A stretch of DNA of 64,000 nt from Craterilacuibacter sp. RT1T. GTDB taxonomy: Bacteria > Pseudomonadota > Gammaproteobacteria > Burkholderiales > Chromobacteriaceae. Below, piece by piece: positions 36,642 to 45,143 of the stretch (position 1 is the stretch's first letter; every line of letters starts with the position of its first letter). The DNA is taken from assembly GCF_023502145.1 (NCBI RefSeq), contig NZ_JAMFLI010000001.1:434001-498000 (forward strand). The letters are read 5' to 3'. Below the pieces are notes generated by a model. That model had not been told where the DNA came from and searched no databases. It saw only the letters and a program-made list of their open reading frames with translations. The position numbers and the translations under genes were made by a program.

Positions 36642-38011
36642 TGGGCGGGTGCCTCTATCAGGCTGGCGCGCAGTTGGGCGCGCAGTTGCAGTCGGGTTTG
36701 GCTTTCGTCGAAGTCGTCAGGCAGCGGTGTGGTGTCGTCGGCCATAAAGGCCGGGATGGCCGCAAGCTTCTCGGGAACATGGCCGGCAAAGTCGGCGTAG
36801 CCTGCCTCGTCCGGGGCGAGCGCCACTTCGCCGCCGCCTTGCGCGAGCGCGACGCGGCCGCTGCGTACCCAGCTATACAGGCCGGGGCGGGCGGGGGTGA
36901 GACTGTCGTCAAAGCTGCCGGCGACGCTGTCCGGGCGCGGCAGCGCATCGTCCTGCATAAAGGCGGGGACGCCGCTCAGGTAGTCGCTGGCACCATTGGC
37001 CACATTCACCGCCAGCGTTTGCCCGACGCTGACCGGCACGCGGTACGGGCCGGCCGCCACTTCGATCGTGCCTTGCCAGGTATGGGCGAACAGGCGGCTG
37101 CCCTCGGCCGGGCTGGCACCGGTGCGGGTGCCGACCTCGGCCGGTGGTGCCTCGCTGCCGAGTGTTTCGGTTTGCGCGCAGCTGTCGCGGCAGTTCAGGT
37201 CAAAGCCGGTGCCGCGAATGCCGATCACGGCGGTGGCGGCGTGTACCTTGTACGCCTGCGGGTTGGCCTTGCCGATCGCGCCGGTGACGATGCGTGCGGC
37301 GCCATCGATGAGCCTGAGGGCGGCTTGTCCGCCCTGGCCTTTGGCATAGCGCCATTCCTTGACTGAAAACCGGGTATTGGGGCCAAGACTGGCGCGGCTG
37401 CCATCGGCAAAGGCCAGCACGGCAATCGATGCCGCGCCGGTGCTTACCGTATCGCCTTCGGCGACGGCACCGCCTTTCACCAGTACCCGGCCGCCGGCGT
37501 TGACCTGGCCCTTGATGAGCAGCGCGCGTGCTGCCGGATTGGAAAGCGTATCCTGACAGTCGCCGCTGTCTGTGCACAGGCGCGCATCAAAGGAGGTGCC
37601 GCGGATGCCCAGCGTTGCGGTCGCCGTCTGGTATTTCACGGTTTCGGGGCGGGCTTTGGCGATGCCGCCCGAGATGCTGCGGATGCCGCCGGCGACCAGG
37701 GTCTGCAAGGTGCCGTCGCTGCGGTAGCGGTTGATGGTGAGGCGGGTGGCCGGGCGCAGGGTGTTGCGCGCGCCATCGGTGTATTCGATAACGGCGAAGC
37801 CCTTGGCATCGGTGCTGACGGTATCGCCTTCCTCGATTGGGCTGCCTTTGGCAATGATGCGCAAGGGGCCGTTGGCCGCTTGCGCGCTGACGGTGCCCTG
37901 GCTGAATAGAATGCTGCCTACCTTGTCGGCTGCCTGCGCCGTGCCGGTCAGGCATAGCAAGGCCAGCCAGAGCAGTGTGCGCGGGCGCACCTGATGTCTG
38001 GTGTGTTCCAA
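36626..38011 (-). CDS. Periplasmic FecR-domain protein
   Basis: This 461-residue protein has a signal peptide (LLWLALLCLTGTAQA) and two FecR domains. The first is about 33-150, with GDTVSTDAKGFAVIEYTDG and TATATLGIRGTSFDARLC. The second is about 165-280, with GDTVSTGAASIAVLAFADGS and AATAVIGIRGTGFDLNC. A C-terminal region of unknown fold follows. There is no adjacent sigma factor, so it is unlikely to be a classical Fec-type anti-sigma factor. It is the first gene of the FecR-TpsB-TpsA-cyclase operon and has the ribosome site CAGGAG. Confidence 0.92.
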   Translation of the reverse strand: MEHTRHQVRPRTLLWLALLCLTGTAQAADKVGSILFSQGTVSAQAANGPLRIIAKGSPIEEGDTVSTDAKGFAVIEYTDGARNTLRPATRLTINRYRSDGTLQTLVAGGIRSISGGIAKARPETVKYQTATATLGIRGTSFDARLCTDSGDCQDTLSNPAARALLIKGQVNAGGRVLVKGGAVAEGDTVSTGAASIAVLAFADGSRASLGPNTRFSVKEWRYAKGQGGQAALRLIDGAARIVTGAIGKANPQAYKVHAATAVIGIRGTGFDLNCRDSCAQTETLGSEAPPAEVGTRTGASPAEGSRLFAHTWQGTIEVAAGPYRVPVSVGQTLAVNVANGASDYLSGVPAFMQDDALPRPDSVAGSFDDSLTPARPGLYSWVRSGRVALAQGGGEVALAPDEAGYADFAGHVPEKLAAIPAFMADDTTPLPDDFDESQTRLQLRAQLRASLIEAPAQCTIR

Positions 38012-38197
38012 AAATATCTCCTGACGACGCGAGCCAAAACTTTACACAATCAGGATATACAGTTTATGACGTAAGGTTTGCTTTTTGGGTGGGCGGACGG
38101 TGGTAGCTATGCCCAGCCGTTGGCGTGCTATGCAGTAAAACCTTGCTGCCATGTTGGTTTGTGCAATAAATCTGCCGAATACGGCTTTGGCGTGCAT

Positions 38198-38228
38198 AAA
38201 AAAGCCCTGATCGTTGTCGGATCAGGGC
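38198..38228 (-). terminator. Terminator after the alpha-hydroxy-acid oxidase gene
   Basis: The stem GCCCTGATC / GATCAGGGC is followed on the minus strand by six T. It isolates the FecR operon from the upstream genes. The rest of 38012-38291 should carry the FecR operon promoter; no gene was seen. Confidence 0.8.
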
Positions 38229-38291
38229 GGCTGGCTTGGGTGGGGTTGTGTTGCGTGCAGCAGACAGTGGCCGGGCGCACCGCCTGGCCGC

Positions 38292-39425
38292 TTAGCGCAC
38301 CAAAATATCCGGGCCGATGTCGCGGATGGTTTGCTTACCGGTCAGCGCCATGCTGACATCGAGCTCGCGCTGCAAGATGGACAGCATTTGGCTGACGCCG
38401 GCTTCGCCCATGGCACCCAACCCGTACAAAAAGGCGCGGCCTATCATATTGGCTTTGGCACCGAGGGCGCAGGCTTTGAGTATGTCCTGACCGCTGCGGA
38501 TGCCGCCATCAAACCAGACCTCGATCTGATCGCCGACGGCTTCGGCAATGGCCGGCAGCGCCTGAATCGACGACATGGCACCATCGAGCTGGCGCCCGCC
38601 ATGATTGCTGACCACGATGGCGTCGGCGCCGGTGGCGACGGCCAGCCTGGCATCTTCTACATCCAGTATGCCTTTCAAGATCAGCTTGCCGCCCCATTCC
38701 TGCTTGATCCAAGCTACATCATCCCAGCTGAGTGTCGGGTCAAACTGTTGTGCCGTCCATTGGCTGAGCGACACGATGTCGCTGCCGCCGGTCACATGAC
38801 CGGCCAGATTGCCGAAGGTCTTGCGCCCGGCCAGTGCGCGCAGCGCCCACGCCGGTTTGGAGCCGATGTCCAGAATATTGGCCAGGGTCAGCTTGGGCGG
38901 CACCGACATGCCGTTTTTCAGATCCTTGTGGCGCTGGCCGAGAATTTGCAGATCCAGCGTCAACACCAGCGCCGAGCAGCCGGCGGCCTTGGCGCGCTGG
39001 ATCAGCGCACGGATAAAGCCGCGGTCGCGCATTACATACAGCTGGAACCAGAATGGCGCTCGCGTGGCGGCGGCCACGTCTTCAATCGAGCAGATGCTCA
39101 TGGTCGACAGGGTAAACGGAATGCCGAATTTTTCGGCGGCCAGTGCGCCCAGAATCTCGCCATTGGCCCATTGCATGCCCGCCAGCCCGGTCGGCGCAAT
39201 AATGACCGGCATGCTGACTTCCTGCCCGAGCAAGTTGGTGCGGGTGGAGCGCTGTTCCACATTGATGGCGACGCGCTGGCGCAGCTTGATCGCCGCCAGA
39301 TCGCTGCTGTTGCTGCGATAGGTGCTTTCGGTGTAGGCCCCGCTGTCGGCGTAGTCGTAAAAGGCTTTGGGTACGCGTTTTTGCGCCAGTTGGCGCAGGT
39401 CTTCCACACAGGTAATCACGGGCAT
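38292..39425 (-). CDS. lldD: FMN-dependent alpha-hydroxy-acid oxidase (L-lactate dehydrogenase type)
   Basis: This 377-residue flavoenzyme oxidises L-2-hydroxy acids, most likely L-lactate, feeding electrons to the quinone pool. It contains the family active site VSNHGGRQLDGAMSS with catalytic His, FMN-binding residues in APTGLAGMQWANGE, and the phosphate-binding GGIRSGQDILKACALGA. It lies 39 bases after the preceding minus-strand gene. Related enzymes use glycolate or mandelate, so the substrate is inferred. Confidence 0.88.
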   Translation of the reverse strand: MPVITCVEDLRQLAQKRVPKAFYDYADSGAYTESTYRSNSSDLAAIKLRQRVAINVEQRSTRTNLLGQEVSMPVIIAPTGLAGMQWANGEILGALAAEKFGIPFTLSTMSICSIEDVAAATRAPFWFQLYVMRDRGFIRALIQRAKAAGCSALVLTLDLQILGQRHKDLKNGMSVPPKLTLANILDIGSKPAWALRALAGRKTFGNLAGHVTGGSDIVSLSQWTAQQFDPTLSWDDVAWIKQEWGGKLILKGILDVEDARLAVATGADAIVVSNHGGRQLDGAMSSIQALPAIAEAVGDQIEVWFDGGIRSGQDILKACALGAKANMIGRAFLYGLGAMGEAGVSQMLSILQRELDVSMALTGKQTIRDIGPDILVR

Positions 39426-39464
39426 GGCTTAAGGTCCGCAGAGAGTTTGGGCAGGCGCTGCCGC

Positions 39465-40943
39465 CTACTGGTTTTTGTATTCGAATAGCTGGTAGTGGCT
39501 GTTTTGCATCAGCAAGCGGGTGGCCTGGATGGCGGTTTCCTGTGTGCCATGGCGAATAATGAACGGGCGCAGGGTGTTGAAGGCGCGCCCTTCCAGTAGC
39601 AATACGCCACAGCCGCTATGGCGCAGGCTGCCTTTTAGCATGATGGCCTGCTGCCAGCTGGTGCCTAGCGAGTTGTCGGGGCGTATTTCCACGGCTTGCG
39701 GCTGTTTGCCCATATATTCGATGCCATACCAGGTTTGCGCATCGTGGCTGTTGATGCGGCGCACGATGCCGCAGCGCCAGTGGCGCGGCTTGCTGCTGAT
39801 CAGCACCACCTCGCCCGGCTGGATATGGTAGAGCCGGCCTTCGCCCTGCAACTGCACACCGGACAGGCTCAAGTCGACTATATGCAGCTCCGGGGCCGGC
39901 ACGGTGGCGTCTTCACCGGTTGCCGCCTTGGTTTCTGCGGCCAGCGCCGCCCAGCAGTCGGGCAGTGAACTTAACAGGCGCAGCTTATTGCTTTCCAAGC
40001 GGCGGCGCCGGCGGTGGCGCCGCCGTGCCGGATGGCGCCAGTTTTGCTGCAACTGCAGCAGTAACTGCAGCTCGATTTGCGACACCGGCTCGGGCAGGGC
40101 TTGTAGTCGCGCCTGCAAGCGCTCCAGCAGCACGGCCAAATCCAGTTGCCACCATGGCCCGGGGCCTTTGCGCGCCGGCCAGTCGGTGATAAAGCGCGGC
40201 GGGGTGTCGCCGGCACTGCTGAAAACAAAACCGCCTTCTTCCGCTAGCTCGCCTGTCGCGGCCAGCAGTTGCAGGTGGCGGGCTTCTTCCTGCATTAACG
40301 GAATAAAGGCATTGAGCGAAGCCTGATCCATGCCGTTACTGGCGATCAAACCGGTCAGCAAAATGGCCGCGTAGCGGGCGGCCAGCGTGATGGCAGGCTC
40401 CCCGACCGTTTTTTGTGCCCAGTTCTTGGCCGCGATATGCGCATAGAGCTGGTGGCAATCCAGCCAGAAGCCATCAGGCAGTTGGGCGTGATGGCGGGTG
40501 AAATAAAGCTGCAGCTGCCAGGCGCTATCCAGCGCCAGCGCCAGCGCTTCCATGCGCGGCTTGCTGCTGGAGAGCCAGCCGCCGCCGCTGCTACGGTCGC
40601 GCAGCATGGCCAGACGCTTGTAACCCTGATGCAGGGCGATTTCAAGCTGTAGGGCCAGCGCCTGCAACTGGCTGCCGGCGCCGGCATCGTCAGGACTGCG
40701 TTCGCGTGCCAGCGCGTCAAGCCGGTTTTGCAGACGGCTGCCGGTGGTGCGCGCCGCTTGTAGCGACAGCAGCAAAGTATCGGCCGACAGCGGACTATGA
40801 CCGACCTTGTCCAGCCAGAGCAGCAAAACCCGCGCCGCTTCATCCGCATCCAGTGCAGTGGTGGACGGAAAGCGGGGCAGTAGCGGTTCGGGGCTGGCCG
40901 GTGACAGCAAAACAGGCAGCGAGGGCAGGGTCAGGTCGGTCAC
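39465..40943 (-). CDS. Uncharacterised 492-residue protein, possible C-terminal PilZ-like domain
   Basis: I do not firmly recognise this protein. It lacks a signal peptide and membrane segments. The first 300 residues are leucine/alanine-rich and helical. A very basic patch (about residues 305-318, nine arginines in HPARRRHRRRRRLES) is followed by a beta-rich region with IVDLSLSGVQLQGEG near residue 373. That resembles the DxSxxG half of a PilZ cyclic-di-GMP site, but the spacing to the arginines is longer than usual. It may share a transcript with the oxidase gene downstream. Confidence 0.6.
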   Translation of the reverse strand: MTDLTLPSLPVLLSPASPEPLLPRFPSTTALDADEAARVLLLWLDKVGHSPLSADTLLLSLQAARTTGSRLQNRLDALARERSPDDAGAGSQLQALALQLEIALHQGYKRLAMLRDRSSGGGWLSSSKPRMEALALALDSAWQLQLYFTRHHAQLPDGFWLDCHQLYAHIAAKNWAQKTVGEPAITLAARYAAILLTGLIASNGMDQASLNAFIPLMQEEARHLQLLAATGELAEEGGFVFSSAGDTPPRFITDWPARKGPGPWWQLDLAVLLERLQARLQALPEPVSQIELQLLLQLQQNWRHPARRRHRRRRRLESNKLRLLSSLPDCWAALAAETKAATGEDATVPAPELHIVDLSLSGVQLQGEGRLYHIQPGEVVLISSKPRHWRCGIVRRINSHDAQTWYGIEYMGKQPQAVEIRPDNSLGTSWQQAIMLKGSLRHSGCGVLLLEGRAFNTLRPFIIRHGTQETAIQATRLLMQNSHYQLFEYKNQ

Positions 40944-40962
40944 GGCAGGCTTGCGGGGCTGG

Positions 40963-40984
40963 TAATGATGAAATCATATCATTA
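40963..40984. promoter_or_regulatory. AT-rich palindrome upstream of the PilZ-like gene
   Basis: TAATGAT and ATCATTA are separated by eight bases, starting 19 bases before the ATG of the minus-strand gene. Its position fits an operator or promoter element. Confidence 0.3.
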
Positions 40985-41083
40985 TGCGGGCTGCAGTGTT
41001 GTGTTGGTAAAGTATGCGATTATTTTGTAGTGGGTACTTAAAAGCCGTACTTGTCTGGCCGTGTGCGGGGCGAATAAAAAATT

Positions 41084-41111
41084 TAGTTGCCGGATTTAAG
41101 TGTTGCGATAA
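41084..41111 (+). promoter_or_regulatory. Candidate sigma28 promoter of the lateral flagellin gene
   Basis: TAGTTGCC (41084-41091), 12 bases, TGCGATAA (41104-41111) resembles the sigma28 consensus TAAAGTTT, 11 bases, GCCGATAA. The -10 element matches at six of eight positions. It lies 72 bases before the flagellin ATG, and a sigma28 gene is present in this locus. Confidence 0.4.
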
Positions 41112-41183
41112 GGCGGTCGTCTTGTATCAGTGAAGGCGCTGGAATGAGTGCCTCAATTGATACCAAAACCGGAGAAATCTATC

Positions 41184-42041
41184 ATGCTGAGCCTGCACAC
41201 CAACGCCGCATCGCTGTTCACCAAGAGCAACCTCAATGCCAACCAGAGCGGTCTGTCCACTTCGATGACCCGTCTGGGTACCGGTCTGCGCATCAATAGC
41301 GCAATGGACGACGCTGCCGGCCTGCAGATTGCGACCCGTCTGGATGCACAAAGCCGCGGCATGGGCGCCGCGATGAAAAATGCACAGAACGGCATCTCGC
41401 TGCTGCAGACCGGGGAAGGCGCACTGAACGAAGTGTCCAACATCCTGCTGCGCATGAAGGATCTGGCGACCGAGGGTGCCAACGCCACGACCACCACTGC
41501 AGACAAGGCGGCGATGCAGGCCGAGTATGATGCGTTGGGGGCAGAAATCGGCAACATCATGAAAAACACCCGTTTCGGCGGTACTGAGGTGTTGGACAAG
41601 ACTGCAGGTACGCTGGGCAAGGCTGCAATTAAGTTCCAGATCGGTGCATCTGCGGCTGAAGTCATGGATGCTGATCTGAAGACGACACTGGGGGATGTAG
41701 ACACGGATGTCGGCGCTGCTACAACGATGTATGGCGCGGCACCCGCAGCGGGCACCGAGATTGGCGCCGCTGCCACCATCACGAAGCTGGATAAGGCGAT
41801 TGCTTCTGTTTCCAAGTCTCGCGGTGAGATGGGCGCTGCTGCCACCCGATTGCAGTCGGTGTACAGCAACTTGGGTAACGTGAACAACAACACCCAGATC
41901 GCCAAGGGCCGCATCATGGATACCGACTACGCGTCCGAATCCGCCAGCATGACCTCCAAGCAAATGCTGATGCAGGCCGGCACCTCGATGCTGAAGCAGT
42001 CCAGCTCGATGAGCCAGCTGGCGATGTCGCTGCTGCAGTAA
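41184..42041 (+). CDS. lafA: Lateral flagellin
   Basis: This 285-residue filament protein has the conserved N-terminal helix (LHTNAASLFTKSNLNANQSG and LSTSMTRLGTGLRINSAMDDAAGLQIA) and the C-terminal helix ending SSSMSQLAMSLLQ. The middle region is short. The ATG at 41184 has GGAGAAA upstream; an in-frame ATG at 41148 would put 12 unrelated residues ahead of the export signal. Its small size and the locus fit a lateral flagellin. A strong terminator follows. Confidence 0.95.
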   Translation: MLSLHTNAASLFTKSNLNANQSGLSTSMTRLGTGLRINSAMDDAAGLQIATRLDAQSRGMGAAMKNAQNGISLLQTGEGALNEVSNILLRMKDLATEGANATTTTADKAAMQAEYDALGAEIGNIMKNTRFGGTEVLDKTAGTLGKAAIKFQIGASAAEVMDADLKTTLGDVDTDVGAATTMYGAAPAAGTEIGAAATITKLDKAIASVSKSRGEMGAAATRLQSVYSNLGNVNNNTQIAKGRIMDTDYASESASMTSKQMLMQAGTSMLKQSSSMSQLAMSLLQ

Positions 42042-42070
42042 GCCATAGACGCTTGGCGTCTTGATTGATC

Positions 42071-42101
42071 AAGCCGGCAGCCTTCGGGCGCCGGCTTTTT
42101 T
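42071..42101 (+). terminator. Terminator after the flagellin gene
   Basis: The stem AAGCCGGC / GCCGGCTT is followed by TTTTTT, so the flagellin is probably a single-gene transcript. Confidence 0.85.
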
Positions 42102-42115
42102 CATGTGGGGAATGT

Positions 42116-43078
42116 ATGGGTGAACGCATCAGGGCAGTCAGTGCCGCCTTGCCGCCGATTGCGGTGCGTAGCCGCGACGGCGATGTGTTATTGCGCCCGG
42201 GCGAGCTGCTCAAGCTGATGTTGATGACGCAGCAGGCCGACGGGACGGTTTTGTTGCAAGGGCAGGGGGTGAGTGTGAGTTTGCGCTGGCCGGCTTATTT
42301 ACCCGCGCCGGCGCAAGGTTCGCTATGGCCGTTTGTGGTGCGTGCGGTGTCGCCGCGGCTGGAGCTGGCCTGGCCGCAGCGCGCGAGCGATCAGGCTGCT
42401 GTCGTGGCGCCCGAAACGGTAGGGCGCGCTTGGGCGCAGGATGCCGCCAGCGCGCCGTTATTGCAGCGCAAGATGCCGGCGCCGGCGCAATTGGCACAAG
42501 GCTGGCAAACGGCCTTGTCCGGTGCGCTGCTGGCGGAAAGCCAGCGTCAGGTTTTACGCGAAGAGCGGCATTTTTCTGCCGCCTGGCTGCAGGCGGGGGG
42601 CGGCTTGCCCGAGACGCCTGCGGCACCGGCGTTGCCGCTTAGCCTGCCGTTCTGGCTATGGGGCGGGCCGCGCGTGTATCTTGATTTGGCCGAGCGCGAG
42701 GCGGAGGCTTCGGGTGCGCTGGCGCTGGCATTGGCCGATCTGGTGCTGGAAATCGAGCTGGAGGAGGCCGGGCGGGTGCGTCTGGTGTTGCGCGCGCATG
42801 AGGGGGGCGTGGCGCTGTTGCTGGCGGCGTCGGCACCGGCTTGCGTCTGGCTCAAGTCGCGCGTGCCGGTCATTCGCAGCGCCTTGCAGCAGGCGGGGCT
42901 TGCCCTGCTGGCCTGTCATATCGTGCAAAGCGCGCCGCCGCGCCTGTTGCCCGGCTGCCGTTTGCCGGCCATGGCATCCCGTCCTTTGCCACTGCCCTTG
43001 TTCGAGGTGGCGGTGCTGACGTTGCTGGCTTGCAGTCCGGCGCTGTCGGCGCTTAGCCCAGCGTGCCGATCAGACTGA
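42116..43078 (+). CDS. Putative FliK-like flagellar protein
   Basis: This 320-residue protein has no assigned name in the locus. Its C-terminal part (about 215-290: LVLEIELEEAGRVRLVLRAH followed by two helices) resembles the FliK C-terminal domain seen in the true fliK at 57333. Its N-terminus is proline/alanine-rich and lacks a signal peptide. The ATG at 42116 follows GGGGA; an upstream ATG at 42065 lies inside the flagellin terminator. It overlaps flhA tail-to-tail by 26 bases. The function is inferred only. Confidence 0.6.
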   Translation: MGERIRAVSAALPPIAVRSRDGDVLLRPGELLKLMLMTQQADGTVLLQGQGVSVSLRWPAYLPAPAQGSLWPFVVRAVSPRLELAWPQRASDQAAVVAPETVGRAWAQDAASAPLLQRKMPAPAQLAQGWQTALSGALLAESQRQVLREERHFSAAWLQAGGGLPETPAAPALPLSLPFWLWGGPRVYLDLAEREAEASGALALALADLVLEIELEEAGRVRLVLRAHEGGVALLLAASAPACVWLKSRVPVIRSALQQAGLALLACHIVQSAPPRLLPGCRLPAMASRPLPLPLFEVAVLTLLACSPALSALSPACRSD

Positions 43079-45143
43079 CTTCGCGGTTTTCCGGCACCTC
43101 GTTGTAGGACAGCACATTCAGCCCGGGGGCAAACAGGCGGCCGTAGCGCGCCAGAATGGGGCGGATCTGCGGCATGACCAGCAAGATGGGAGCGGTGGCG
43201 TGCTGTTTCATCTGGTCGCGTATCACCGGCATATTGACCTGTAGCTGTTGCAGTACATTAGGGTCGACCGGGAAGCTGTCCAGCGCCGCCTTGCCGCTTT
43301 GCTGCGACTGGGTGAGCGAGGAGAGCAGCATGTTTTCCAGCTCGGGGGTCAGGTTGAAAGCCTTCATTTCGGCATGCGGGCCGAGAATGGCCTGCACAAT
43401 CTGGCGCCTGAGGGTGCAGCGCACCTCGGCGGCCAGCAAGATGGGATCCTTGCCGTTTTCCGCCACCTCGGTCAGAGTGGTGGCGACCGGTATGATGTCC
43501 TTGAGCGACACGCCTTCGGTCAGCAACTGGCGGAAGACGCGCAATTGCTGGCCCTGGGTCAAGGCTTGCGCCAGCGCCGCCGCCAGTTTGGGGGCCAGCG
43601 CCGACAGGCGTTCGTTCAGCGCCGCCACATCATCCAGCGTAAACAGCTCGCTCATCTGCTCGCGCATGACCTTGTTCAGGTGGGTGGCGATCACGCTCGG
43701 GCAGTCGACCACCTGATAGCCCAAGCCCAGCGCATGCGCCTTGTCGCTGTTTTCTATCCAGGTGACCGGCATCAGATAAGCCGGGTCGATGCCGGGGATG
43801 CCGTCGAGCTGGCCATAGACCTGGGGCGAGGGGATGGCCATCAGGCGTTCGGGGTGGACTTCGGCCTCGGCTACGGTATTGCCGCCGATCAAAATGGCGT
43901 ATTGCGTGGGCTTGAGCCTGAGATTGTCGCGCAGGGTAATGGCCGGCAGCAGCACGCCCATGGCTTCGCTCAGGCTCTGGCGCACGCCGCGCACGCGTTT
44001 GCTGAGCGGGGCGCCTTGCGCCTGGTCGATCAGGCTGACCAGACGGTAGCCCAGCATCACCGACAGCATGTCGGTGTAGGGCAGGGCATGCCAGTCCAGT
44101 GGCGGCTCGGCATCGCCGGCGAGCGCCTGACGGATTTCAGCGATATCGGCCCTGGCCGGCGGTTCTTGGCGGTTTTTCTGCATGCGCCAGCCGACAAAGG
44201 CGAGCAGGGCGGCAAAGGCGATAAAGGTGGGCCAGGGCATGCCGGGGATGATGGCCAGTACGAACATCATGCCGGCGGCGCTGAGCAGCACCGTAGGCGA
44301 GGCCAGCAACTGGCCGCCGATTTGCTGCTGCATGTCGCCGTCGTCGCTGACGCGGGTGACGATAATGGCGGCGGCCGACGACAGCAAGAGCGCCGGGATT
44401 TGTGCCACCAGACCGTCACCGATGGTCATCAGTGCATACTGGCGGAAGGCATCGGCAAATCCCATATCGTGCATCAATGCACCGATGGCGACCCCGCCCA
44501 CCATATTGATGATCAGGATCAGGATGCCGGCGATGGCATCGCCGCGCACGAATTTGGACGCGCCATCCATGGCACCGTAAAAATCGGCCTCGGCCGCCAC
44601 ATCCTTGCGCCGCTGCTGTGCGCCTTCCTGATTGATCAGGCCGGCATTGAGGTCGGCGTCAATCGCCATCTGCTTGCCGGGCAGGGCGTCCAGCGTAAAG
44701 CGGGCGGAGACTTCCGAGATGCGTTCCGCACCTTTGGTGATCACGATGAAGTTGATAATCATCAGGATGACGAATACCACCAGGCCGACCACGAAGTTGC
44801 CGCCTATCACCACATGACCGAAGGCCTCGATCACGCGTCCGGCGGCATCGGTGCCTTCATGGCCGTTTAGCAGCACCACCCGGGTCGAGGCGACGTTCAG
44901 CGTCAGGCGCATCAGCGTCGTCGCCAGAATGATGGTGGGGAATACCGAGAAGTCCAGCGGCCGTCTGGCCGAGACGCTGACCAGAATCACCAGAATGGCC
45001 AGCACGATATTGAAGGTGAACAGGATGTCCAGCGCCAGCGGCGGCAAGGGCAGGATCACCATGGCGAGGATGGCCAGCAGGAAAATCGGCGCGGCTACCT
45101 TCAGGCGGCCGAGCTCGTTGATGATGCGGGTAGGCAGGTTCAT
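43053..45143 (-). CDS. flhA: Flagellar export gate protein FlhA (lateral system)
   Basis: This 696-residue inner-membrane protein forms the nonameric gate of the flagellar type III exporter. It has eight membrane helices in the first 320 residues and the FHIPEP-type signature around KGAERISEVSARFTLDALPGKQ. A large cytoplasmic domain follows. It overlaps flhB by four bases and is the last gene of the minus-strand export operon. Confidence 0.96.
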   Translation of the reverse strand: MNLPTRIINELGRLKVAAPIFLLAILAMVILPLPPLALDILFTFNIVLAILVILVSVSARRPLDFSVFPTIILATTLMRLTLNVASTRVVLLNGHEGTDAAGRVIEAFGHVVIGGNFVVGLVVFVILMIINFIVITKGAERISEVSARFTLDALPGKQMAIDADLNAGLINQEGAQQRRKDVAAEADFYGAMDGASKFVRGDAIAGILILIINMVGGVAIGALMHDMGFADAFRQYALMTIGDGLVAQIPALLLSSAAAIIVTRVSDDGDMQQQIGGQLLASPTVLLSAAGMMFVLAIIPGMPWPTFIAFAALLAFVGWRMQKNRQEPPARADIAEIRQALAGDAEPPLDWHALPYTDMLSVMLGYRLVSLIDQAQGAPLSKRVRGVRQSLSEAMGVLLPAITLRDNLRLKPTQYAILIGGNTVAEAEVHPERLMAIPSPQVYGQLDGIPGIDPAYLMPVTWIENSDKAHALGLGYQVVDCPSVIATHLNKVMREQMSELFTLDDVAALNERLSALAPKLAAALAQALTQGQQLRVFRQLLTEGVSLKDIIPVATTLTEVAENGKDPILLAAEVRCTLRRQIVQAILGPHAEMKAFNLTPELENMLLSSLTQSQQSGKAALDSFPVDPNVLQQLQVNMPVIRDQMKQHATAPILLVMPQIRPILARYGRLFAPGLNVLSYNEVPENREVSLIGTLG

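Noticed and set aside
36626-38011. FecR-type anti-sigma factor for iron uptake
   Set aside because: There is no ECF sigma gene or TonB receptor adjacent, and the protein is exported by a signal peptide rather than anchored as a classical FecR.
43248-44870. 540-codon plus-strand open frame
   Set aside because: Antisense to flhA, whose motifs are unmistakable; it is a by-product of GC-rich codon use.
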